This document shows, one piece after another, positions 54,059 to 64,000 of a stretch of 64,000 nucleotides of DNA. The notes below the pieces were generated by a model. That model did no database searches, had not been told where the DNA came from, and was given only the letters and a program-made list of their open reading frames with translations. Source of the DNA: Paracoccidioides lutzii Pb01 (Eukaryota > Ascomycota > Eurotiomycetes > Onygenales > Ajellomycetaceae). A program made the position numbers and the translations under genes. Every line of letters begins with the position of its first letter. Position 1 is the stretch's first letter. The stretch spans positions 878,621 to 942,620 of the forward strand of contig NW_015440960.1 of the NCBI RefSeq assembly GCF_000150705.2, read 5' to 3'.

Positions 54059-57000
54059 ATGGCCTATGAAAAGCATACGGCCCAGCAGAGCCTAAACGCT
54101 CTACTGTCAAAACTTTCTGATCCGGACCCCGACATCCGGTATATGTCCCTCAACGACCTGTTAACCACCCTCGAACAGCCAAACTCTGCCTTCCTCTCTC
54201 AGGATACACAATCTTGCTCAAGACTGGTAGAGGGCCTGCTGAAAGCTCTCGAAGATCAGCATGGCGAAGTGCAAAATCAGGCTTTGAAATGGTATGTGTT
54301 GTAGGGCTTTAAAACTACCGTTGGAATCTCCTGTGGAACATCACATTTCGCAACATTAACTTTTTTCGAATTTCTCCCACAGCTTAAAACCACTTGTCGT
54401 TCGCCTTCCACTGGAAATACTAAGTCCCTTAATCGATAAACTCATTTCTATGACGAACTCGGAGACTATTGATACGTCAGTTCCCAACACGGCACTGAGA
54501 ATCATATTAGCAGCTTTGCCCCGCCCCGACCCTGGCGCCCCTCCTACTCGAGAATCGCAAGCAGGGTATTTAGCCGTCTCCAAGGTTCTAATTCCTGAAC
54601 TTGTAGGGGAAGCCGGGCCATCTAAACAGCCATCGAAAAGGAAGGGAATGTTGAGGAATGATCCGCAGAGGGGTTATAGTAGCGAGGCCCTCGATGTGCT
54701 GATCGAAGTGGTAAAGAACTTTGGGCCAATGCTGAACGAGTCGGAACTGGCATTTCTGGAGTCGACCGTGATGGGTATTGTTGAAAACGATAATGCAGGA
54801 ACTGTAGTTATAAAGAGAGCGTTGACTGCTGTTTCGGCTCTTCTAGCGTATTTCGCCGATGGGCAGCTCAGCAAATTCGTATCAAACTTGATTGAAAGTT
54901 TCCGATCACCACACTTGACATCCACTCGCCGTCGACATCTTATTGCAACAATAGGGGCATTGGCTAGGTCCATTCCGGCCAAATTCGGGTCTTATTTGAA
55001 AACTCTGGCCCCGTTTGTGCTTTCAGCTGTTAGTGAGCAAGAGTTGGACGAAATGGACGACGACGCCTCGGATTTAGGGGAACATGATCCTGTAATGGAT
55101 GAGTTGCGTGAAACAGCACTGGTAACGCTGGAGACTTTACTCGGATCTTGTAACACCGAAATGCAACCTTACCTTGGGGATTCAATAAATGCGGCCTTGC
55201 GGTATCTCAAGTACGACCCCAACGTAGCTGAGGTTGAGGATGAAGAAATGGGCGGCACGCAGGACGAAGAGAGTGATGATGATGGAACTGAAGAACCCGA
55301 CGATGACAATGACGACTTTGATGATTTCGAAGAGGAAGAAGGTTACAGTGATATAGATGATATGAGCTGGAAGGTCCGCCGATGCGCTGCCAAAGTTCTA
55401 TACACGATCATTGCAACTCAAGTGAATGATACAAAAGTCTTGGGGGAAGATTCTATCTACGAGCAAGTCGCACCCGCTCTTCTCGCGAGGTTCACTAAGG
55501 AAAGGGAGGAATCTGTTAAGCTTGAAGCTGTCGCCGGCATTACTTGTCTGGTTAAGAAATCCACCGAAATTTCAGCTGCTGTCGACCCTGACGTCCTCTT
55601 TTCTGATGCTTTTGGAAGATCGAGAACGTCCAGAAAAAGGAGAAGGCAAGATAGTGATGCGGGTCTGTTTGATTTAGAGTCAGAAGTCGCATACTCACAC
55701 GCCATGTGCTCTCCAATTTCCATTCCATCAACACCAAAGACAGGTCCTCAGGCAGACATTGCAAAACTGACTCCTAGTATCATTCAGAATATCGTCAAGT
55801 TATGGAAACGAGCATCTATACCATTGAAGCAAGCCGCGATTGCGTTGCTGAAAAGTTTGGCCCTTGTTCGTTTTGGAGGACTTGCTGATTTCCTACAGCA
55901 GATTGAAGACCCGATCGCAGACTCCTTAAAGACATCTACATTATCGGGAGGGCTATCTGTCTCTGCAGGTACAACTTCTGTCAGTGCTAGCAGCTTGCAG
56001 ATAGAAACTCTTAGTTTGGTTGCTACGATATCGAAAACGCATGCTTCTAATGCGCTTCTGCCGTTTCTCATTGCGCTTATCCCCGGAGTTGCGAGCTCTG
56101 TGAACGATAAGAATTTTAAGGTTGCAAGTGAAGCTCTTGGTGCGGTTGAGGAGATCGCGAAAGCTTTGACACCACCGCGTGTTTCTGCTAGTGAACATGA
56201 TCTTGGATCACAGCTCGAAAAGCTATTCGATATCATCGTTGATAAGATTGCTGACAACAGCTGTGACCTGGAAGTCCGCCAGCGAGCCATCCACGTTCTT
56301 GGTGTATTGCTGGGCCGCACGTCCGGAGGACAGGGGACAAAATTCATCTCTTATGCCCAACGAGAAACTGGGCTGTCACTGCTAGTTGACCGCCTACGAA
56401 ATGAAACTACAAGACTCGCTGCAGCTCGTGCTATCGATGATATTGCTCTATTTGCCAATGGTCCTGAAGACGTCACTGCACCCTGGGTCCATGATGTAAC
56501 CTTGGAACTTGGGACCCAGCTTCGCAAATCGGACCGTGCGTTGCGAGGTTCTTGCTTGGATGCTCTCAAAAGTCTTGCAATTAATCCACATACCCGCGCA
56601 CTCTATGACCAAAAGACGATACAGGTTCTAGCTGGCTTCCTCCAGCCACTCCTCAATACGGAGGATCTGCATCTTCTCACTCCAACTCTGGTTATCCTAG
56701 GGAAGTTGATTCCTGGAAATGCGCAAGAGCTCATCAACAATAACATCGTTACTGCCCTTTGTTCCGTGGTACAGGCACCTCTGGTGGGGACAGTTTTAAA
56801 AGCATACTTACTTTTGATTCGAGTGATCGGGGAGCAGGGAGCAGGGGCTCTACTTATGAAGGCGTTTTTGCGAGATGTTGGTGTCAATGGAGATCCCGCT
56901 GTTGTTGGAAGAGCCATTGGAACACTACTTGTGTACGAAGGTCCGAAGATTGGCGTAAAGATGCAAGATTTCTTGACGGAACTTCAGACAGCGCAAGATG

Positions 57001-58289
57001 CTCAGCGAAAATGCTTGGCCCTTGCCGTCCTAGGTGAAGTTGGCCTTCGAATGGGGTCTGCCTGTCCATTGGAACCCCAAGTTTTCATCTCGAGTTTCAA
57101 CTCTAAATCCGACAAAGTACGATTATCTGCGGCCGTCGCCCTTGGAAATTCCGGCGCGAGCAATATAAAATTGTATTTGCCTGTTATTTTGGAAGGACTG
57201 GAGAAGTCCACTTCATCAAAGTACCTTCTACTACATTCTCTGAAAGAGATCCTTCAGTACCCTGAAAGCGTGCGGCCGGACGTGGCACCGTTTGCTACGC
57301 GTCTTTGGCAAAGACTGCTCTCTGCTTCTGATGACGAAGATAATCGTGCTGTTGGCGCGGAATGTATTGGAAGACTGGCCCTTATTGATCCAACCTCATA
57401 TATCCCTTTGCTTCAGGTAAAATAACCACAACACATCAGCTGAGAAGATTTCTAGAAACTAAATTCTTGTAGGAATACCTTTCAAATGAGAACCCGGCAG
57501 TCAGGGGCACAGTCATCTCAGCCTTCCGATATACACTTGCCGATTCCAGTGACTCTTACAATGATGTCTTGCGGCCTCTCATCATCCCAGTTCTGGTTAC
57601 GATGCTAAATGACACGGACCTGGGAAATCATCGTCTAGCCCTAACAACAGTCAATTCCGCTATCCACAATAAGACCAGCCTTGTTATTCCACATCTTAAC
57701 AAAATATTACCAGCTGTTATCAATGATACCCGAATCAACCCCGCCCTTGTCAGAGAGGTCCAGATGGGCCCGTTTAGACATAAAGTCGATGTCGGTCTCG
57801 AAGTTCGAAAAGTAAGGAATCACCAAATATAATATTCGTACATCCTAAGTTATCTGTCTAACTTTCAAATAATAGAGTGCCTATGAGACCCTCTACGCCT
57901 GCGTAGACGTAGCCTTCGGAACCTTGAACATAACCGAAATCTTTGACCGTATCTTAGCCGGCATCGAAGACGAGCAGGATATCCGCACCCTATCTAACCT
58001 GATGATATCAAAATTAATCACATTCGCACCAGATGAAACACGCGCCCGTCTAGACGCGCTAAGTGAACCCTTCCGCACCGTATTATCGACAAAGCCCAAG
58101 GAGAATGCCGTTAAGCAGGAGCTTGAGAAGGCGCAGGATGCATCATTGGGTGTGCTGAAGATTTCGCGCGAATTACAAAAGGCATTTCCTGGCGCGGAGA
58201 CGTCTGGTGAGCATCATGCGTGGAAGGCATATGTGGAGTGGATTGGGAAGGATTTTGCGGTTTTGATCCGGTCGTTGGCGAAGGATTAA
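54059..58289 (+). CDS. CAND1: CAND1/TIP120 cullin-associated exchange factor
   Basis: Exons 54059-54291, 54383-57416, 57473-57811 and 57876-58289 join in frame to 1339 residues. The three introns are 91, 56 and 64 bp. CAND1 wraps around unneddylated cullin-Rbx1 and exchanges substrate receptors of SCF ubiquitin ligases. The protein is HEAT repeats throughout, starting LNALLSKLSDPDPDIRYMSL. An acidic loop lies at about 360-400 (ESDDDGTEEPDDDNDDFDDF), followed directly by the conserved MSWKVRRCAAKVLYTII. The TIP120 domain sits at the C-terminus: SAYETLYACVDVAF, FDRILAGIEDEQDIRTLSNL, AFPGAETSGEHHAWKAYVEW. Animal CAND1 has about 1230 residues, so the length is normal for a slightly expanded copy. 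Aspergilli are reported to have this gene split in two; here it is one reading unit. No defects seen. Confidence 0.92.
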
Positions 58290-58607
58290 TAAGCTAAGTT
58301 TGGATGTTGTGTTGTGTTGCGCTGCTGGTATTTATTTCAGTTCTTCTTAACTGGGCAACTGCTGTTGTATCTATATTTCGAAGGGATATTGAATTTCATG
58401 GTAGATTGAAGTTCTCTGTTTCCCTACCCTTCTGTCGCATTGAACCTGGTATTTTCGCGATCGGATTATGTTTGAACTGAACGGGAAACTGAGAAGAATA
58501 TCGAACACAGAGACAACATGACTTTATACCATCTTCAAGGGAACTTCGAGAATTCCAAAAACATTCTGGAAGCACTCGCATCTTAGTACACTAAGATAAT
58601 TGCAGAG

Positions 58608-58634
58608 TTCTTCTTCTTCTTCTTCTTCTTCTTC
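58608..58634. repeat. (TTC)9 microsatellite
   Basis: Nine uninterrupted TTC units in the 3' spacer of CAND1. Confidence 0.92.
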
Positions 58635-59320
58635 AACAAGAGCTGAAGCTCTTCTTTCATTATTTATCATCTTGAAAGATCATCTCATGCTATTCAAAGT
58701 CCTGGTTGCTGATTATCATCAGGAGAATTGAGTTCGTTACAAGACTAGCTACTGCGGATGCCAGTTGAAGCTTTATAATCATGCACGGGTATCTTGAGCA
58801 AGGGATAAATGCTTCATATCCCGGCCCCATGCCTGTTAGATTCACATCCAGATTACCTGGGGCTTGCGTGCCGAGCTATCCAGCTCCACGAGCATATAGC
58901 ACATAGCCTAGCCACCTCCATTGATGGATTTCCCCAAGGTTTTTAGCATATCTACCGCGGCAATAGATTTCATCAGATTTCCATCAGATAAGTCTCCTGA
59001 TAAAGAGATGGAGCGCTGTGTCGCAAATCAAACCTCACTTTTGTGGTGAACCGGGGTGTTGCCGGTTCGCAGATCAACTCGATTAGCTTGGCTTGGCTTT
59101 CGTTTTGTCGTCTCCCTCAAAAACTATGAAGGTTCCTACGTGATAGCAAACTCGCGGGTTATCACTTGGTAGACCCATCAAAAGTCCCGTATATGTCTAT
59201 TGGAGGTATTGCTCTTCCAGCAGTGTTTCTTTAACTCAGAAGCCATCTCATGTCAGGCTATGGAGCTGGTATATCGCTGAGCATCATGCTCCGGTACGAA
59301 CAATTTGTTTTTTTCCTCTA

Positions 59321-59345
59321 ACCTTGTCCGTATTACGGACAAGGT
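59321..59345. other. Perfect 25-bp palindrome
   Basis: Arms of 12 bp (ACCTTGTCCGTA and TACGGACAAGGT) flank a single T. The centre holds CCG-N5-CGG, the half-site arrangement bound by many Zn2Cys6 dimers. It could equally form a very tight hairpin. Confidence 0.6.
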
Positions 59346-61858
59346 GGCAGATACAGAGCAGAGATAAAGGGGGTTGAGTGGGGTCTTCAGAGGGCCGTGG
59401 CGGTGCTGAATGAAGCTGCGATAACTGCCATCTCCCTCTTGAAAAATTATTCAAAAATCGGCCTCTAAATAAAATACTACAACGGAGATTTTCTATACTC
59501 TAGTACGATGTACCTGAACTCACTGCACATTTGCACTGGGATCCTGAGCACGGCTGTCAATTAAGTGGGAGCAGAGGGACAAAGAAAGATTTCGGATCAA
59601 CTGTGTGATAGACATTGTCAGCCAATCTGGAGAAGTGACTGGGAGTTGGCCAAGTCTGTCAAAACAGTTCGCCTGATACGTTATGTCGAGTTGCCCTTTT
59701 ATTCAGTCTGTGAAAGGGCATATAGAAGACTCTGAAGACTATACTATTGACCTCCTCGTTGACAATTACGTACCCTAGGTGGAAATTGATTAGTAGTGCC
59801 TTCCAGAGTGTCAGAGCGCTTCAATATCACTTGCAAATTTCTATATTTACCTATGATCTGAAAGATGGTATGCATATGTTGGGATGATTCGGAGATATCC
59901 GATCCAAAGTAAGCTCCGAGGGACCTGCTCCCATGGTAGGGTTTATTCTCTGTGATCAAGATGACGCCGAGCGGAAAGTAGTTGAAACTACGTTTTCGAG
60001 ATACATTGTGAACGAATCAAAATTGAGGGCGCTTAACTGCAAATTTCAGTGTCTTTACAAAGAAAATTATAACAGTGGTAACCCAGAAAATGCATATCAT
60101 CCCGGGAATCCATCTTATCTCGTCCAGATTCAGCAATCGGTGCCATCCCGAAGTTGGAGTCATAAACTCAAATACTGGTTCCTCCGATAGACGGAGCCTT
60201 CAGTAGCGATCATACAAATAAGCGCCGCCCATGCCCTTTTCTGAATCACAACATAGAAACAAACAATGGACGTGAATTGGCAGCTGGCAAACCTTCAGAG
60301 ATCAGCTAAGGTGTTGGTGAAGTCTTGCATTCTGTAAACCCACTCGAGATATTTATGACGGCGTAGAGGCAGTGAGCGGAAAGGAACAGTTTGGCCGGTC
60401 GACCATTCAGCGACTCCGGTTGGATTGTTAAGGGCTGATTTGAAACTTGGAGTTGATGTGAGGATACTATTAGAAATCCTTTGCTTTGGACTCAAAAAGT
60501 TGAGGTGAGCGAGTTTACATCAAGAGGAAATATTTTGTAATTATGTAGTTACTCTGCACCTACAAAGGATCCTACGCAACGCAGCGTTTGTAAATCTTGT
60601 GATATCCAATTTGAAGCGGGATTAATTGAGTAACTAGTTATCTAGTTATGTTCCATTTGTGGCACCAACAGTAACCAACCCAAGACCATCCCGCATAAGA
60701 AATAAAGTCACAAGAGTCACGACTCACAGCATAACTCCCCGGGGCTGTTCCCAGGGACTGTTCGCAACTGTGGAATAAGTTAATGGAGTTCGCTTCGAGA
60801 GTTCGCACCCTGCAACCCTCCAAAATTGTGAGACACTTCGGCCGCAGCGCATTCCCGTAAAAGCAAAGCAAGCAGAAGAAACTCAACCACGGCCTTTGAC
60901 TGGCCAACTTGCAACCGTTTTACTGCGACCGCCTCTAGCCCCCTTACAACGCTAACAACTACTGCCAACTGGCTGACACGCCACGAATTGTCCAAGGGAA
61001 CCTTTCTGACCCCCCAAAGCCGGGGGCTGTGCGATGCTTCCGAGCGGCGTTTGGGTTCAGGGTTGGGTAAGAAGATGTCCTTTACGAATTTAGGTGTCCG
61101 AGTTCCCAAAGGAGAGCGAAAGGCTGTGTGAATAATGTGAAGCCAAGCGTGAACCCTCTAAGCTGGTTTACAGCCCCTCTCAAGGGGATCATTTAGAAGC
61201 TATTTTGAGCGGAGAGGACGAGGAGGTCGACCTGATCACTTCTTACTTTTTCTGTCATTCTTCTCTTTTTGCCGCTCTTTATCACTACTCCAGATGTTAT
61301 ACGTCCTTGACAAGGAGTCCCTCTACACTACTTTGATATCCATCATCTCCATGCTGCCTTGAACGTTTTTTCTTTAGGTGCAAAATATTCAGGCCTTAGC
61401 TTCAGGTCGAGCATACAGAGCCTCGCACTGTTTCAAAGGCTGTTTGTCCCCCTCAGGCGACGTCCACCTTCCAGGCAGATCCCTAAGATGTTGAAATAGA
61501 CAATCGAGGTGTCATTAAAGCTGAAAATTGGCTAGGTTGAAACTTTTTTGTTCCTTTTCGGTCTCCTTGTTACTTCTGATTACCAGACGGTCCCAGGCAC
61601 CACGATCTCAATGTGTGTGAAAGTATTCGTTCCATCTTTGTATCACGAAGCGCTGACAGTGCTCCCTGCAACAACCAGAGGCTAGCCTCTTCCAACGAAA
61701 TCGTTTATAGTTGGCTACCCGTATACCTCCTGAGAACTTCCCACGTTGCAGCAAGTTTAGTGTATCTGACGGAACCCGTCTGCTCCCAGGCATAGCTGGT
61801 GAAGAGAGTTTTTGTTCTTTTCCGTTGTTGTTATTCTTAGGAACCAGCGCTTTACAGC

Positions 61859-63041
61859 ATGAGGCCGCGAGTGCAGGTTATTATTTCGAATAATAACGAT
61901 TATGAGCATCATAACACCCACAACAGGTATTCATACCTGCACACTCCAGCAGAGCTCCATGCTCCGACATTTCCAACACAGAACCCATCGCAGAGAATTC
62001 CCTCTGTTCCTGCGAATGCGGCAGAACCGCCTTTGCCAACACCGTTAGACCACCGCGCCCATAGCCGCCCTTTCTCATATATACCGTCAGTCATGCATCA
62101 CGACATACTGGAGAAGCCAACGTCCTCACACCCTCATACTCAAAGCGCACCGCTATTTTCAGAACACCCAGCACATTTTGCTCCATACGCAGATAATATA
62201 GAAAACGCAACCCCAAATGTCCAAAGCCGGCCGAGGATATCTCAGTTCCCTCAGCCCCCCCCAAATGTTGTTCTATCCCCTTCTCGGGACCAGTTCTCAA
62301 TCAAGTCCCCATCAGGCGCACATGAGCAAGAAGGACGAGAAAATGAGTTCATAATTGTGCCCGACAACAACCCGCTGGAATCACATACTACTTCGCCAGC
62401 ATATGAACCGCGATCTATCACCCCAGCCTTTCGTGTGGGCCATATTACGATACCAAACAATCACGATCTAGGCCATATTACAGGTCATCTGACGCATCCA
62501 AATCAAGGATTGAAAGGCGATACATGGGCTCATGGACTCTGTGATTGCTCAGATTTTGGTACTTGCTGCCTGGGAATATTTTGCCCGTGTATTCTATACG
62601 GTCGGACGCAGTATCGGTTGAACAGGAAATCAGATCTAAAAGACCCTACAAACCTACTAGGCTATGAAACCTGCAATGCATCCTGCACTGCGATGGCTCT
62701 TTTATGCGGATGCCAATGTACGTATTCCTCCCCTACACCTGGGCCTTCCGTCCATTTTATAGCTTTATCGTTTTCTTATAATAAACCACTCTTCCTTGTA
62801 TGAATATACTAACTCAACAATGACAGGGCTAATGGCAACGATACAACATTCCCGCGCCCGTCGTGCGTATGCAATACCTGGTAGCATCCCATCAGACTGC
62901 GTTCGGGCAACTTGCTGCACATGCTGCACCCTCATCCAGGATGAGAAAGAGATCAAAGTTCGAGAAGAAAGTGCCCGACAAATGGTCTCGACACCCTACC
63001 TTCCACCTAGCCTTATGACGTTCAGTCCCCCGCCGCGGTAA
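61859..63041 (+). CDS. PLAC8 (DUF614) cysteine-rich protein
   Basis: Exons 61859-62717 and 62827-63041 with a 109-bp GT-AG intron give 357 residues. Residues 1-215 are disordered, rich in Pro, His, Ser and Asn, with no domain. The PLAC8 domain follows: GDTWAHGLCDCSDFGTCCLG near 220-239, FCPCILYGRTQYRLNR, then CNASCTAMALLCGCQWLMAT as a membrane segment. The last cysteine block is DCVRATCCTCCTLIQDEKEI, ending in the usual EIKVRE-type tail. PLAC8 proteins are small membrane proteins linked to metal (cadmium) tolerance, calcium flux or cell-size control in plants, animals and fungi. The role in filamentous fungi is not settled. The CCxxxxCPC motif is complete. The long disordered N-terminus is typical of fungal members. 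Neither neighbour suggests a pathway. Confidence 0.88.
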
Positions 63042-64000
63042 TACCTTTACCTTCATAGCTAGCGTCTTTATAATGGGTATAGTTTAAGCAATATTTACAA
63101 ACGCCTCCAAAATTATGACATTCCCTCGACATCATTCCCTTTCCAACTTACGAAAGACGAGTCTAGCAAATGAAAGGAAAAGAAGAAGGAAAAAGAACAT
63201 GTTATGTACCTAACTGCCGCCCTCCCTTCCTCTACTCCATTACCTAACCATTCTACTTTACGAGCTCCGGATACACACCGACATTTCATAGAGATTCGCC
63301 CATTTAAATACCCCCTTCCAGTATGATATAACGAGTGCAAGCTTAGTTTTCGTGTGATACCCTCTTCTTCGAGTCCTGGAAAGAGCATTATTTTCCATTT
63401 ACCAATTTTACCTTTCGCCATGTATATAGAGTAAGATTTAGCTGTTTCTAACGGTTCGGCCAGATATTTACACTGGACCGGTCGATCTGCAGCGCAGTAT
63501 GCATTGTTTTCATATATTTTGTCCCTTTTTCCACTTTCATTTCATTCTTTTTTCAAAAAAGTTATTTAGCTTTATATCAGCTCATAATCCCCCTTTCCTT
63601 TGAAAGCAAAAGACAGGGTTTGTCAATACAGTTCTGTCAAATTCTTGTCAGGCTTGACTGAAGAACTAGATGATCCTGTCTGTGAGTAGTTATGCATTTT
63701 TTGAATGAGACCAAAGACAATATTTCTTGTTATTTCTATTATTGAGTACTGCCCAGTCTGGGATTCAATTCATATGTCTGATTGTTTTAATTTGTCATTG
63801 ATGATGCAGTCATGATTATTTTCATTCCAGTTTGAAAGGGTGATTTCTTGCTGCTTTAAGTCTGTACATAAAAGAACATGATATGCACAACAGTTTATTC
63901 ATTAGCATGAAGTGCAATGAATATTTTTGCCATCTATTATATCATTATTAATTTATTTCAGTCCTCTATTTACAAGCTATCTAGATATTTCTTCACAGAA
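63042..64000. other. 3' region of PLAC8 gene and start of a CpG-free block
   Basis: Up to about 63500 the DNA is ordinary. From there to the end I find no CpG at all, and TG/CA are frequent, the same signature as the decayed repeats. A TGTCAATACAG…-type start near 63620 may be an LTR end. No ORF is supported. Confidence 0.45.

Larger units (their letters stand above)
58290..61858. other. 3.6 kb spacer without a recognisable gene
   Basis: Open frames at 59933-60190 (plus), 60295-60495 (minus) and 60780-61109 (minus) are short and show no known domain. The stretch contains a (TTC)9 repeat, a perfect 25-bp palindrome at 59321-59345, and an AACTAGTTATCTAGTTATG near 60631. The last 250 bp are the upstream region of the PLAC8 gene. 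Confidence 0.4.

Noticed and set aside
54674..57211. Antisense ORFs inside CAND1
   Set aside because: Shadows of a long conserved coding exon; no domain.

Overview
The window looks like nuclear DNA of a filamentous ascomycete (Pezizomycotina). Genes carry short GT-AG introns of 57-297 bp. They encode fungal or conserved eukaryotic proteins: a ceramide synthase, CAND1, a PLAC8 protein, an MFS sugar transporter and a GH127 glycosidase. Gene islands alternate with CpG-depleted, AT-rich repeat graveyards that show the C-to-T/G-to-A decay expected of repeat-induced point mutation (RIP). Eurotiomycetes, probably Onygenales, is my best guess; this is inference from gene style and decay pattern, not from a marker gene.

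Left third (1-13.2 kb) is degenerate. It holds a broken DUF3435 recombinase-like gene with a C2H2 finger (1-2640) and a Ty1/Copia relic with both LTRs and a 5-bp target duplication (2819-6335). Two broken F-box genes face away from each other (8084-8594 minus, 9042-9333 plus). A non-LTR RNase H fragment abuts a roughly 2.2 kb block that is almost pure A+T (about 9990-12200). A solo LTR with a 5-bp duplication sits at the right edge of that block (12205-12466).

Middle (14-31 kb): an intact proline-rich transglutaminase-like protein, a frameshifted lactonase-like metallo-beta-lactamase relic, an intact four-exon sugar transporter, a decayed cytochrome b561 membrane-protein relic, an intact SET-domain protein, and a Zn2Cys6 regulator relic whose stops fit C-to-T changes.

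31.8-45.4 kb is one nested retrotransposon block. An outer element with 100-bp LTRs and CATAT target duplications encloses a CpG-rich Copia-type LTR, a nearly full-length minus-strand Gypsy element, and two further Gypsy fragments in opposite orientations. The complete Gypsy appears to be self-priming: an 11-nt segment of its LTR is exactly complementary to the site just inside its 5' LTR. Its two LTRs differ almost only by C-to-T/G-to-A changes, and one has lost all seven CpGs. The Copia-type elements share a primer-binding site that fits the anticodon arm of initiator tRNA-Met.

Right third (46-63 kb) is a normal gene island: GH127 beta-L-arabinofuranosidase-like secreted enzyme, ceramide synthase, a small mitochondrial membrane protein, an unsplit CAND1 (cullin-exchange factor), and a PLAC8 protein. 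The last 500 bp contain no CpG and probably open another repeat block. No tRNA, rRNA or CRISPR was found.
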